Source of the DNA: Pseudacidovorax sp.
GTDB lineage: Bacteria; Pseudomonadota; Gammaproteobacteria; Burkholderiales; Burkholderiaceae_C
DNA: 64,000 nt
Reading direction: 5' to 3'
Assembly: GCF_017991995.1 (NCBI RefSeq)
Contig: NZ_JAGOPN010000023.1
Span: 1-64,000 of the forward strand
How positions within the stretch are numbered: position 1 is the stretch's first letter; every line of letters starts with the position of its first letter. A program made the translations under genes and the position numbers. Shown here one piece after another: positions 7,367-15,212 of this stretch. The notes beneath the pieces were generated by a model. That model was not told the origin of the DNA, made no database searches, and was given only the letters and a program-made list of their open reading frames with translations.

Positions 7367-8172
7367 CGGGCGGCCTCTTGAGCGACGGCGGCGGCCACGG
7401 CGGGTGGCCGTGGCGTCAGGGCGGCAGCGGGCGGCGCGTTCAGCCATGCATCGAAGGCCTCGGCCGGCATGGCCTGCACCACCATCGGCATGTGCGCATG
7501 GCCGGCGCCGCAGAACTCCGCGCAGACGCCGCGGTAGGTGCCAGGCCGGTCCGCCTGCAGCCGCACGACCAGCGTGCGGCCCGGCACGGCGTCGAGCTTG
7601 CCGCCCAGTCGTGGCACCCAGAAACCGTGGATCACGTCGGCGCTGCGGGTGTGCACGTCCACCGCGCGGCCGGCGGGCAGACGCAGCTCGTTGCGCAGGC
7701 GCCGGCCGGTATCGGGGTAGTGCACCTCCCACCACCACTGGTGGCCGGTCACTTCCACCCGAAGCGGTGCGGCCGCCGCGCCCGGCCAGGGCAGCTGGTG
7801 GAAACCGGCCGGCGAGCCGAAGACCAGCAGCGCCGTGATGGCGGTACCCGGCAGCAGCAGACCACCGCCCACCAGACAGCGGCGCGCGATGCGACGCTGA
7901 CGGGCGCCGTCCTCGGCCCGGCGCGCCTCCTGGCCGGAGCGGTGTTCGCCCCCTTCTTCGACACCCGCCGATTCGCCCTTGCCACCGCGGCGGTCACGAC
8001 CGGCGCGCATGGCCAGCGCACCCAGCACCATCATCAGCAGCCAGACCGCCGCCGCCACGCCGAACATCCACCACCACACCTGCGCGATGGCGCCGGCCGA
8101 GGGCCCGGCCGGGTCGAGGACCGACAGCGGCCCCCGGCATCCGCCGAGGAGCGGCAGCAGGCCCAGCCCCAC
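7363..8172 (-). CDS. coxB: Cytochrome c oxidase subunit II
   Basis: About 269 residues. A short lipoprotein-like N-terminus (LLPLLGGC, Cys12) is followed by membrane spans near 30-55 and 98-118, then a periplasmic cupredoxin domain. All CuA ligands are visible: His182 (VIHGFWV) and the VCAEFCGAGHAHMPM motif with Cys217, Glu219, Cys221, His225 and Met228. No cytochrome c domain is fused at the C-terminus, which ends in an Ala/Pro-rich tail. The start is uncertain. I used GTG at 8172. A TTG at 8211 in the same frame would give a basic n-region (ARARR) ahead of the lipobox and may be the true start. The divergent DUF2231 gene begins only 43 bp away. The stop overlaps the next gene as ATGA. Confidence 0.9.
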   Translation of the reverse strand: MGLGLLPLLGGCRGPLSVLDPAGPSAGAIAQVWWWMFGVAAAVWLLMMVLGALAMRAGRDRRGGKGESAGVEEGGEHRSGQEARRAEDGARQRRIARRCLVGGGLLLPGTAITALLVFGSPAGFHQLPWPGAAAAPLRVEVTGHQWWWEVHYPDTGRRLRNELRLPAGRAVDVHTRSADVIHGFWVPRLGGKLDAVPGRTLVVRLQADRPGTYRGVCAEFCGAGHAHMPMVVQAMPAEAFDAWLNAPPAAALTPRPPAVAAAVAQEAAR

Positions 8173-8214
8173 AATGGCCGGATGAGCGCCGCACCTCCGA
8201 GCCCGGGCCAAGTG

Positions 8215-8670
8215 ATGCCCGAACCCATCCGCAGCCGCGCGGCCATTGCCGGCCATCCGCTGCATCCCATGCTGATCCACTTTCCCGTGGCGGCGCTGAT
8301 CGGTCTGGTGGGCACCGACGGCGCCTGGTGGTGGACGCAGGACCCGTTCTGGGCGCGCGCCGGCCTGTGGCTGGCGGGCGTGGGCGCGGCCGGCGGCTGG
8401 GTTGCCAGCATGGCCGGGCTGATCGACCTGCTGACGGTCAGGCGCATCCGCCGCCTGGTCACGGCCTGGGGCCATGCCATCGTGGCCGTCATGATGCTGT
8501 CGCTGGCCACGCTGAACTGGGCGTTGCGCTGGCGTGCCGAGGACCCGGCCCAGTGGCTGTGGCCCTGGGGCGCGGGCATCACGCTGTTCACGGCGGGCTT
8601 CATCGCGCTGGCCGCCTACCTCGGCGGGCGGCTGGTGTACGAGAAGGGCGTGGCGGTCGACATGACCTGA
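8215..8670 (+). CDS. DUF2231 membrane protein
   Basis: A 151-residue protein with four predicted membrane helices and the N-terminal signature GHPLHPMLIHFPVA, typical of the DUF2231 family. Family members are often found beside respiratory or heme-related genes and have no firmly established function. It is divergent from coxB with only ~40 bp between them, so the two probably share a control region. An in-frame ATG at 8182 would add eleven non-conserved residues; I chose the later ATG because the conserved domain begins directly after it. Confidence 0.88.
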   Translation: MPEPIRSRAAIAGHPLHPMLIHFPVAALIGLVGTDGAWWWTQDPFWARAGLWLAGVGAAGGWVASMAGLIDLLTVRRIRRLVTAWGHAIVAVMMLSLATLNWALRWRAEDPAQWLWPWGAGITLFTAGFIALAAYLGGRLVYEKGVAVDMT

Positions 8671-8738
8671 GATGGCGCGGAGGCGCCCGGCGTGCGCCGG
8701 CAGGGAGGTCGCAGGCGCCAGGCCCCGTGGCACGGCCC

Positions 8739-9173
8739 TCACGGCAGCGTCCCGTCCAGACCGGGCTTGCGCAACACCAGCCAGGCGATGGCCAGCAGCA
8801 GCGGCAGCAGCAGCGCACCGATGAGCAGCGCGGCGCGCTGCGCAGACTGCCCGCGCTCCACGCGCAGGATGAGCAGGCCGAAGCTGGCATGGCCCAGCGC
8901 CAGCAGTCCGACCAGCACCAGCTTGGCCAGCAACCACAGCCCGAGCGTGCCCTGAACCACGAAGATCAGCGTGCCCGAGCCGATGGCCAGCAGCGCGGCC
9001 GGCGTGGCCACCCAGATGAACAGGGCGCGCAGGATCTCGTCCTGCGGATCGCCCAGCGCGGCGGGTCGCCGGTCGGCTGCGCCCGAGGCGGCGGCGGTGG
9101 CCAACGGCAGGTACAGCAAGGCGCCGCACCAGAGGATCACCGCACCGATGTGCAGGATCTTCAGCCAGGGCAT
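8739..9173 (-). CDS. CopD-like membrane protein
   Basis: A 144-residue integral membrane protein with four hydrophobic segments. The N-terminal LKILHIGAVILWCGALLYLP and the later segment GLWLLAKLVLVGLLALGHA resemble the CopD/HemJ (UPF0093) superfamily. In that superfamily paired membrane His residues (here His8 and the His in GHAS) may bind haem or copper. It is convergent with DUF2231 and lies near the oxidase cluster, which fits a respiratory or metal-handling role. Whether it acts in copper uptake or haem chemistry cannot be decided here. Confidence 0.75.
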   Translation of the reverse strand: MPWLKILHIGAVILWCGALLYLPLATAAASGAADRRPAALGDPQDEILRALFIWVATPAALLAIGSGTLIFVVQGTLGLWLLAKLVLVGLLALGHASFGLLILRVERGQSAQRAALLIGALLLPLLLAIAWLVLRKPGLDGTLP

Positions 9174-9297
9174 ACGGCCCTCGCGTCAGAAGGCAGGCGC
9201 GCCGCGCGTGGCAGGCGCGGCACGCTCGGCAGGCGGAACCCGTGACGCAGGCACGGCATGCCCAGCGGAGCATGCGGGCGGATTCGACACCGCGCGC

Positions 9298-9549
9298 TCA
9301 ACGCACGTCCACCGGGGCGTCGCGCCCCTTGGCGGCGGGATGAGGTGCGCCGCTGGCGTCGCCCTTCTCGCATACCTTCTCGCCATCGTGGCTGCCAGGC
9401 TCGTGCGGCGGCGGCAGGTCCGCATCCTGGGACTGCGCGGGCCGGCGGCGCCGGCTGCCTGGCTTCAGGCGGCCTTCTTCCTCCAGCTTGCGCGCCTGTT
9501 CCCGGCTGCCGGTGGTGGCCGCGCGCGTGCGCGGCGTGTTCGTGGACAT
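9298..9549 (-). CDS. Small hydrophilic basic protein
   Basis: An 83-residue, highly charged protein with no membrane segment: an N-terminal TPRTRAATTGSREQARKLEE stretch, an Arg cluster (SRRRRP) and a Pro/Asp/Gly-rich tail. The ATG is preceded by AAGGGGT at suitable spacing. I do not recognise a domain, and low complexity makes coding status less certain. It lies alone between the CopD-like gene and acetoacetyl-CoA synthetase. Confidence 0.5.
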   Translation of the reverse strand: MSTNTPRTRAATTGSREQARKLEEEGRLKPGSRRRRPAQSQDADLPPPHEPGSHDGEKVCEKGDASGAPHPAAKGRDAPVDVR

Positions 9550-9713
9550 CGCCAGACCCCTTGCTCGAAACGGGCCGGCACCGCGGATGGCGCCGGCGGG
9601 TTCGGGTCAGGTCGCGTGTCCTGTATTTATGTGTTGCGGCGACGGCACCCCGGGCTCTCCCCCTGCGTGCCATCGTAGGAAGCCGGGCGCGCGCCCGCTG
9701 TCGGACAACAGAG

Positions 9714-11750
9714 CTATGAGGATGCGCGCGCCAAGTACTGCTGCGCAAAGTCCACGAACCAGTCGATGGCCGCGGGCTGCGCGAGCGCATCTCGCTTGAC
9801 CACCTTCTCCAGCGGCTGGCCCAGCAGCAGCTTCTTGACGGGCAGCTCCAGCTTCTTGCCGGTGATGGTGCGCGGCACCAGCGCCACCGGAACGATCTCG
9901 TCGGGCACGTGGCGGGCCGAGAGCCCGGTGCGTAGCGCCTGGCGGATGCGCTGGCGCAGCGGCTCGTCGAGTTCGATGCCGGGCCGCAGCTGCACGAACA
10001 GGGCCATCCAGGACGGGCGGCCCAGGTATTCGAGGTCCACCACCAGGCTGTCGGCCACCTCCTCCAGTTGCTCCACCACGCGGTAGAACTCGGCTGTGCC
10101 CATGCGCACGCCCTGGCGGTTGATGGTGGCGTCGGAGCGTCCGTAGATGACGCCGCCGACGGCGCCCGGCCGGGGCACCAGCCGCAGCCAGTCGCCGTGC
10201 CGCCAGACGGGGCGGCCCGCCGCGTCCTGGAAGGTGTCGAAATAGCTCTCGCGGTAGCGGCTGCCGTCTTCGTCGCCCCAGAAGAACAGCGGCATGGAGG
10301 GCAGCGGATTGACGCAGACCAGTTCACCGACCTCGTCCATCACCGGGCGGCCGTCGTCGCTCCAGGCCTCGACGCGGGCGCCCAGGGTGCGGCACTGCAT
10401 CTCGCCCAGGTACACCGGCAGCGTGGGCAGGCCCACCAGGAAGCCGCCGGCCAGGTCGGTGCCGCCGGAGACCACGTTGAGCCACAGGTCGGGCCGGATC
10501 GACGCGTACATCCAGGCGCAGGCCTCGGGCGACAGCGGCGAGCCGGTGGAGCCGAGTGTGTGCAGCGCGTCCAGGTCGGCGATGTCGCGCGGCACGATGC
10601 CGGCCTTCATGCAGGCCTGGTGGATGGCCGCCCCCGCACCGAAGAAGGTGGCGCGCGTGCGGCCGGCGAGCTTCCACAGGTGGCCCCAGTCGTGCTCGGG
10701 CCCGTCGCCCGTCACGCTGCCGTCGTACAGCACCACGGTGGCACCGCCCAGCAGGCTCATGATGTGCGCGTTCCACACCATCCACGAGGTGTTGACGGCC
10801 CACAGCACCCGGTCGCCGGGATGCAGGTCGTTGTGCAGCACCATGTTGACCATGCCGTTGGCCAGCACGCCGCCATGGCCGTGCACGATGGGCTTGGGCA
10901 GGCCGGTGGTGCCGGAGGAATAGAGGATCCACAGCGGGTGGTCCGCCGCCATCGGCTGCGGCGCCAAGGCCGACGGCATGGCCAGGGCGTCGGCCCACGG
11001 CAGCCAGCGCCGGGCCTGCACCTGCGGCGGCGGTGCGGCATCGGCCGCGAGGTGCGGCACCCAGAGCACGGCCTGCACGCTGGGCAGGCCGGCCAGGATC
11101 TCGTCCAGCGGCGCGCGGCGGTCGAAGGGCTTGCCGGCGAAGCGGTAGCCGTCGACCGCGATCAGCACCTTGGGCGCGACCTGGCGGAAGCGGTCGCCGA
11201 CGCTCACCGGCCCCATGTCGGGCGCGCACAGCGTCCAGATGGCGCCCAGGCTGGCGGCGGCCAGGAAGGCCACGACGGTCTGCGGGATGTTGGGCAGGTA
11301 GCCCGCCACGCGGTCGCCGGGTTCCACACCCAGGTCGCGCAGCGTGGCGGCCACGGCGCCGACCTGACGCCGCAGCTCGGCCCAGCCGATCTCGCCGCTG
11401 CCACCGGCCTCGCTCTCGTAGACGATGGCCTGCGTCTGCAGCCCCTCGTGGCGCAGCACCTGCTGCACGAAGTTCACCCGCGCGCCCGGAAACCAGCGCG
11501 CGCCGGGCATGGGCGCGTCCTCCAGCATGCGCGCGGGCGGCGGGTCGAAGGGCAGCGCGAAGAAGTCGAGCACCGCGCGCCAGAAGCCCTCCGTGTCCTG
11601 CACCGACCACTGCCACAACGCCTCGTAGCCGTCGAAGCACAGGCTGCGCTCGCGCTGCAGCCACTGTGCGAAGGCCGTGATCAGGGCGCGGTCGCGGCGA
11701 GCGTCATCGGGCGTCCAGAGGGGGGTGAGCGGGTGTTCGGAGGGGGTCAT
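9714..11750 (-). CDS. aacS: Acetoacetate-CoA ligase
   Basis: A 678-residue acyl-adenylate-forming enzyme. It activates acetoacetate with ATP and CoA, feeding acetoacetyl-CoA into ketone-body use or polyhydroxyalkanoate synthesis. The AMP-binding signature YSSGTTGLPKP is near residue 280, and the GxTE-like loop appears as SGGTDLAGGF. The adenylation motif GRSDATINRQGVRMG lies near 540, and the catalytic Lys region TGKKLELPVKK near 635. The N-terminal ACS-type domain and overall length fit this family rather than acetyl-CoA synthetase. A Bug-family binding protein gene lies 46 bp upstream on the same strand; a shared substrate theme (small organic acids) is plausible but unproven. Confidence 0.95.
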   Translation of the reverse strand: MTPSEHPLTPLWTPDDARRDRALITAFAQWLQRERSLCFDGYEALWQWSVQDTEGFWRAVLDFFALPFDPPPARMLEDAPMPGARWFPGARVNFVQQVLRHEGLQTQAIVYESEAGGSGEIGWAELRRQVGAVAATLRDLGVEPGDRVAGYLPNIPQTVVAFLAAASLGAIWTLCAPDMGPVSVGDRFRQVAPKVLIAVDGYRFAGKPFDRRAPLDEILAGLPSVQAVLWVPHLAADAAPPPQVQARRWLPWADALAMPSALAPQPMAADHPLWILYSSGTTGLPKPIVHGHGGVLANGMVNMVLHNDLHPGDRVLWAVNTSWMVWNAHIMSLLGGATVVLYDGSVTGDGPEHDWGHLWKLAGRTRATFFGAGAAIHQACMKAGIVPRDIADLDALHTLGSTGSPLSPEACAWMYASIRPDLWLNVVSGGTDLAGGFLVGLPTLPVYLGEMQCRTLGARVEAWSDDGRPVMDEVGELVCVNPLPSMPLFFWGDEDGSRYRESYFDTFQDAAGRPVWRHGDWLRLVPRPGAVGGVIYGRSDATINRQGVRMGTAEFYRVVEQLEEVADSLVVDLEYLGRPSWMALFVQLRPGIELDEPLRQRIRQALRTGLSARHVPDEIVPVALVPRTITGKKLELPVKKLLLGQPLEKVVKRDALAQPAAIDWFVDFAQQYLARASS

Positions 11751-11796
11751 GGGCGGTCGCCGGGGACAGGCCGGCGAATCGCTCGCCGGCAGGGTT

Positions 11797-12786
11797 TCAG
11801 GAGTCGGCCGTGAAGCCGATGCGCGGCACCTGCACGTGCCAGAAGTCGGTGTCGGCCTTCAGTTTCGCCGTCAGTTCCTGTGGGCCGAGGAACTGCGCGC
11901 TCATGCCGAATTCGGCCAGGCCCTGCGCGTAGTCCGGCTGCGCGACGGCGGCGCGGGCGGCGGTCGCCAGCCGGTCGATGACCGCCTGCGGCGTGCGGGC
12001 CGGCACGAAGAGCCCGAACCATTCGGTGTTGTCGAGCGCATAGCCCTGCTCCGCATAGGTGGGCAGCTCCGGCGCGAAGGGACTGCGCGCGCTGCCGCTG
12101 ACGGCCAGCAGGCGCAGCCGGCCCGAACGCAGTTGCGGCAGGTAGCTGCCCAGCACGGTGGAGTAGCCCGCCACCTGGCCGCCCATCAGGTCCTGCAGGC
12201 CGGGGCCGTCGCCGCGGTAGGGGACATGGGTCAGCTCCACGCCGGCCATCTTGCCCAGCAGGCTGCCCAGCAGGTGCGGCGTGGAGCCCGCGGCGGGCGA
12301 GCCGAAGGCCGCCTGCGCCGGATGGGCCTTGGCCCAGGCGATGAAGTCGGGCAGCGTCCGGACGCTGGCCGGCACCGCGGGCCCGACGGCGAAGGCGAAG
12401 GGGAAGGTGCACACCATCGCCACCGGCACCACGTCCTGCGAGGCATAGGGCAGCTTGCGATAGGTGAAGGGATAGACGCTGAAGGGCGCGGGCGGCGACA
12501 GCAGCACCGTGCCGCCGTCGGGCGCGGCCTCCTTGACGGCGCCGACCGCGATCTGCGTACCGGCGCCCGGCCGGTTGTCCACCAGCATCGTGGGCGCATA
12601 GGCGCCGCGCAGCTTCTCGGCCAGGCGGCGGGCCACGTTATCGGTGCTGCCGCCGGGCGGAAAGCCGACGACGATGCGCACCACCTCGGGCGTCTGCGCC
12701 GAGGCCAGGCGCGGCCACAGTGGCAGGGCGGCGGTGGCGCCCAGGGTGCCCAGCAGGCGGGCGATGAACTGGCGGCGGTCGGTCAT
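11797..12786 (-). CDS. Tripartite tricarboxylate (Bug) receptor protein
   Basis: A 329-residue periplasmic solute-binding protein of the Bug family. It has a signal peptide with a Tat-like start (DRRQFIARLLG, only one Arg pair) and cleavage after ASA near residue 31. The conserved IVVGFPPGGSTDNVARRLAE segment follows. The family binds carboxylates such as citrate, nicotinate or aromatic acids; no TctA/TctB membrane partner is nearby, as is common for the many orphan Bug genes of Burkholderiales. The start chosen has GGAGACC as ribosome site; an upstream in-frame ATG would place 17 hydrophilic residues before the signal. An AraC regulator lies 148 bp upstream on the same strand and may control it. 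Confidence 0.93.
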   Translation of the reverse strand: MTDRRQFIARLLGTLGATAALPLWPRLASAQTPEVVRIVVGFPPGGSTDNVARRLAEKLRGAYAPTMLVDNRPGAGTQIAVGAVKEAAPDGGTVLLSPPAPFSVYPFTYRKLPYASQDVVPVAMVCTFPFAFAVGPAVPASVRTLPDFIAWAKAHPAQAAFGSPAAGSTPHLLGSLLGKMAGVELTHVPYRGDGPGLQDLMGGQVAGYSTVLGSYLPQLRSGRLRLLAVSGSARSPFAPELPTYAEQGYALDNTEWFGLFVPARTPQAVIDRLATAARAAVAQPDYAQGLAEFGMSAQFLGPQELTAKLKADTDFWHVQVPRIGFTADS

Positions 12787-12934
12787 GGCGAGGTCTCCTT
12801 CAGGCCCGGTCTCGGTGCTGCCGGGCTCGGTGCGCACTGTGCCGTGGGCGGCGATGGAGGCCTGTCGGTTTGTTGCGCCGGCTGTCGGCGCCTTGCGCCA
12901 CTGCGGGAAAGTCCTGAGACGGATCGGCGGGCGC

Positions 12935-13861
12935 TCAGCCGCCGCGTCGCCACGCCGTCGGCGACTGGCCCCAGTGCCGCCGGAAGGCCTGCGAGAAATG
13001 CGGCGCCGAGCGGTGGCCGGTGCGCGCCGCGATCTCGGCGATGTCGAGCGAGGTCTCGCGCACCAGCTGGGCGGCGTGCGCCATGCGCTGCGCGTTCAGC
13101 CAGGCGTGCGGCGTCATGCCGTACGAGGCCTTGAAGGCGCGCGCGAAGTGGAAGCTGCTCAGGCCCACCAGCCGCGCCATGCGCTCGACCGTCCAGTGGG
13201 CGTCGAGCGCCTCGCGCACTGCCTCCTCCAGCTGTTGCATCTGCCGTCGCAGCAGCCAGGCGCCACCGCGCAACGCCCGGTGCGGGCCGGCATAGTGGCT
13301 GAGCAGGTGCAGCGCCAGGGCCTGCGCCACATGCTCGCCGAAGCCGCTGTGCAGCGCCGCCTGGCTGTCCAGCGCACCGAGCAGCATGCGGGCGAAGCCG
13401 TCGAGCACCGGATCGTCGCGGCCGAAGCAGCTGTGCAGCGTGACCTCGGCCTGCGCGCTGCGGTGCAGCCAGCTGGGGGCCACGTCGATGTGCAGGTTGT
13501 CCCGCGGCCGGGCGCTGCGCCAGAAGCTGGGCAGGCCCGCGGGCACGACCACGGCCTGCCCCGGCAGCCAACGGGTGCGGCCCACGCTTGCGCCATGGCG
13601 CTGCAGCAGGTCGGTGGGAATGGCGCGACGCACGAGGATGGTGTGCTCGGCCGTGGGCGGCACGTAGAGGTCGCCCTCGGGGCCGACCTGGTGCCACAGC
13701 ATCAGGCCCGGCCAGGGCAGGCCCTGGCTGGAGCGGCGCACTTCGTGGCCCGGCAGCGCCTGCCAGGGCTCACGGGCGGGCGAGGCGCCTTCCAGCGCGC
13801 GCCAGCGGCGAAGGTCGAAGCCGCCCGGTGTGTTCGCGGTCGGATCGGATTCGAGGTTCAT
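12935..13861 (-). CDS. AraC-family transcriptional regulator
   Basis: A 308-residue regulator. The C-terminal ~100 residues carry two helix-turn-helix motifs, including MARLVGLSSFHFARAFKASY and the diagnostic DIAEIAARTGHRSAPHFSQA. The N-terminal 200 residues form a cupin-like effector domain of unknown ligand. The protein ends RHWGQSPTAWRR, a typical AraC C-terminus, so it is complete. It lies upstream of the Bug gene and downstream of the NTF2-like gene, all on the minus strand. Its target is not evident. Confidence 0.93.
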   Translation of the reverse strand: MNLESDPTANTPGGFDLRRWRALEGASPAREPWQALPGHEVRRSSQGLPWPGLMLWHQVGPEGDLYVPPTAEHTILVRRAIPTDLLQRHGASVGRTRWLPGQAVVVPAGLPSFWRSARPRDNLHIDVAPSWLHRSAQAEVTLHSCFGRDDPVLDGFARMLLGALDSQAALHSGFGEHVAQALALHLLSHYAGPHRALRGGAWLLRRQMQQLEEAVREALDAHWTVERMARLVGLSSFHFARAFKASYGMTPHAWLNAQRMAHAAQLVRETSLDIAEIAARTGHRSAPHFSQAFRRHWGQSPTAWRRGG

Positions 13862-13928
13862 GGCGGCGGTGCGGGCATGGCGGTGCGCGCGATGCTACTG
13901 CCGCGGCCCGCCCCGCCCCGCGCCGTCC

Positions 13929-14327
13929 TCAGCCGCCCTTGCGGGCCGCCAGCATCTCGCCCATGCGCTGGTGGATCAGGTTCACCGCCTTGAGCGGCCG
14001 CAGCATGACCTTGAACTGGGTGATGCGGCCATCGGCGTTCCAGCTGATGATGTCCACGCCGTTGACCTCGATGCCATCGAGCGTGACGGCGAACTCGAGC
14101 ACGGCATGGTCCTGCGCAATCGTCTCGCGCACGTAGCGGAAGCTGTCGTTGAAGAAGACCTGGAAGGCCGCCGTGAGGTAGGCGCTGACGATGGGCCGAC
14201 CCACCTGCGGCGTGTGCACCACGGGCGAGTGGAAGACGGCGTCCTCGGCCAGCAGGGCCCAGAGGCCGGCGCTGTCGTGGGTCTGCACCAGGCGGTGCCA
14301 TTGGGCCAGGGCGGCGGGGTGCGTCAT
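13929..14327 (-). CDS. NTF2/SnoaL-like protein
   Basis: A 132-residue alpha+beta-barrel protein of the nuclear-transport-factor-2 superfamily. Recognisable elements are the N-terminal helix followed by LLAEDAVFHSPVVHTPQVGR and the strand-rich NGVDIISWNADGRITQFKVM. Such folds serve as isomerases, hydrolases or ligand binders, and the substrate cannot be inferred. The start is the ATG that begins the conserved helix; the long open frame upstream runs through a hairpin repeat and is not protein-like. Confidence 0.85.
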   Translation of the reverse strand: MTHPAALAQWHRLVQTHDSAGLWALLAEDAVFHSPVVHTPQVGRPIVSAYLTAAFQVFFNDSFRYVRETIAQDHAVLEFAVTLDGIEVNGVDIISWNADGRITQFKVMLRPLKAVNLIHQRMGEMLAARKGG

Positions 14328-14472
14328 GGGTGTCTCGGTGGGCGCGGGCGGCCCTGTTTCTTGGGGGACACGGAAGGTAGCGCAGCCGGCCTCGCGAGGG
14401 CCGTCCGCTGGGTGACAGCGGGAGTACGGCACGACGGGTCCAAGGGATCGCGCGGCCGTCGCGTGTCTTTCT

Positions 14473-14495
14473 CCCTCTCCCGCGAGGGGAGAGGG
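14473..14495. repeat. CTCTCCC hairpin repeat, copy 2
   Basis: A 9-bp perfect stem (CCCTCTCCC/GGGAGAGGG) with a 5-base loop, related to the element at 4688-4706. It lies in the 201-bp gap between yceH and the NTF2-like gene. It is a probable member of a dispersed hairpin family and may act as a terminator for the yceH transcript. Confidence 0.7.
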
Positions 14496-14528
14496 GCTCA
14501 TCCGGGACGTGGGCGGACAGCGCGGCTT

Positions 14529-15212
14529 TCAGGCGACGTCGATGCCCAGGTCCGCGCAGACCTTGGCCAGCGTGGCCTTGAGGGTGGCGACCTCGGCTTC
14601 GAGCCGGTCCACCCGCAGGCGCAGGGCGGCCGTCTCGCCGGCGTCGCCCCCGGTCGCCGTCGCAGCGGCACCCGCCGCCGGCACCGCCATCAGCTCCGCC
14701 GCCACCGGCCCGGACAGCAGGTGCGCCCAGCGGCTCTCGCGCGCACCCGGCAGGCGCGGCAGCTTGACCACCAGCGCGCCGGCCGGCCGCTCGGCCATCT
14801 CGTCCAGGAAGCCTTCCACCGACGAGATGTCGGCGAAGTTGTGCATGCGGTCGCTGGCGATGCGCAGTTCGCCCGCCGTCTGCGGGCCGCGCAGCATGAG
14901 CACGGCCAGCAGGATCACCGACTGCGAGGGCAGCCGCAGCACGCGGTCGGTGTTGTGGCCGTAGCGCATGGCCCGGCCACCGCTGCTCTCGTCCACCAGG
15001 CTGCGACGGCGCAGGCTCTCCAGCGCCTCCTGCACCTCGGCCTCGGCCAGCTCCATCACCGGGTGCCGGCTGGTCTTCTGGTTGCAGCCGGCCAACAGGC
15101 TGTTGAGCGTGAGCGGGTAGCTGTCGGGCACGGTGCGCTGCTTCTCGATCAGCACGCCGAGCACCCGGGCCTCGGAAGGCGAAAGAATGGGCAGGTTCTG
15201 CTCGGTCGTCAT
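14529..15212 (-). CDS. yceH: YceH/DUF480 (UPF0502) protein
   Basis: A 227-residue cytosolic protein of the DUF480 family, made of two winged-helix domains. The N-terminal segment LSPSEARVLGVLIEKQRTVP and the following YPLTLNSLLAGCNQKTSRHP are diagnostic. The C-terminus carries a short coiled coil (LRLRVDRLEAEVATLKATLA). Function is not established. The start ATG overlaps the stop of the isocitrate-dehydrogenase-family gene (ATGA), so the two are probably translated together. Confidence 0.93.
   Translation of the reverse strand: MTTEQNLPILSPSEARVLGVLIEKQRTVPDSYPLTLNSLLAGCNQKTSRHPVMELAEAEVQEALESLRRRSLVDESSGGRAMRYGHNTDRVLRLPSQSVILLAVLMLRGPQTAGELRIASDRMHNFADISSVEGFLDEMAERPAGALVVKLPRLPGARESRWAHLLSGPVAAELMAVPAAGAAATATGGDAGETAALRLRVDRLEAEVATLKATLAKVCADLGIDVA

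Noticed and set aside
5573-7381. 602-codon plus-strand frame
   Set aside because: Antisense to the coxI-III fusion, which keeps every haem and copper ligand; composition is Gln/His/Arg-rich.
14328-14501. N-terminal extension of the NTF2-like protein
   Set aside because: It runs through the CTCTCCC hairpin repeat and has no domain character.
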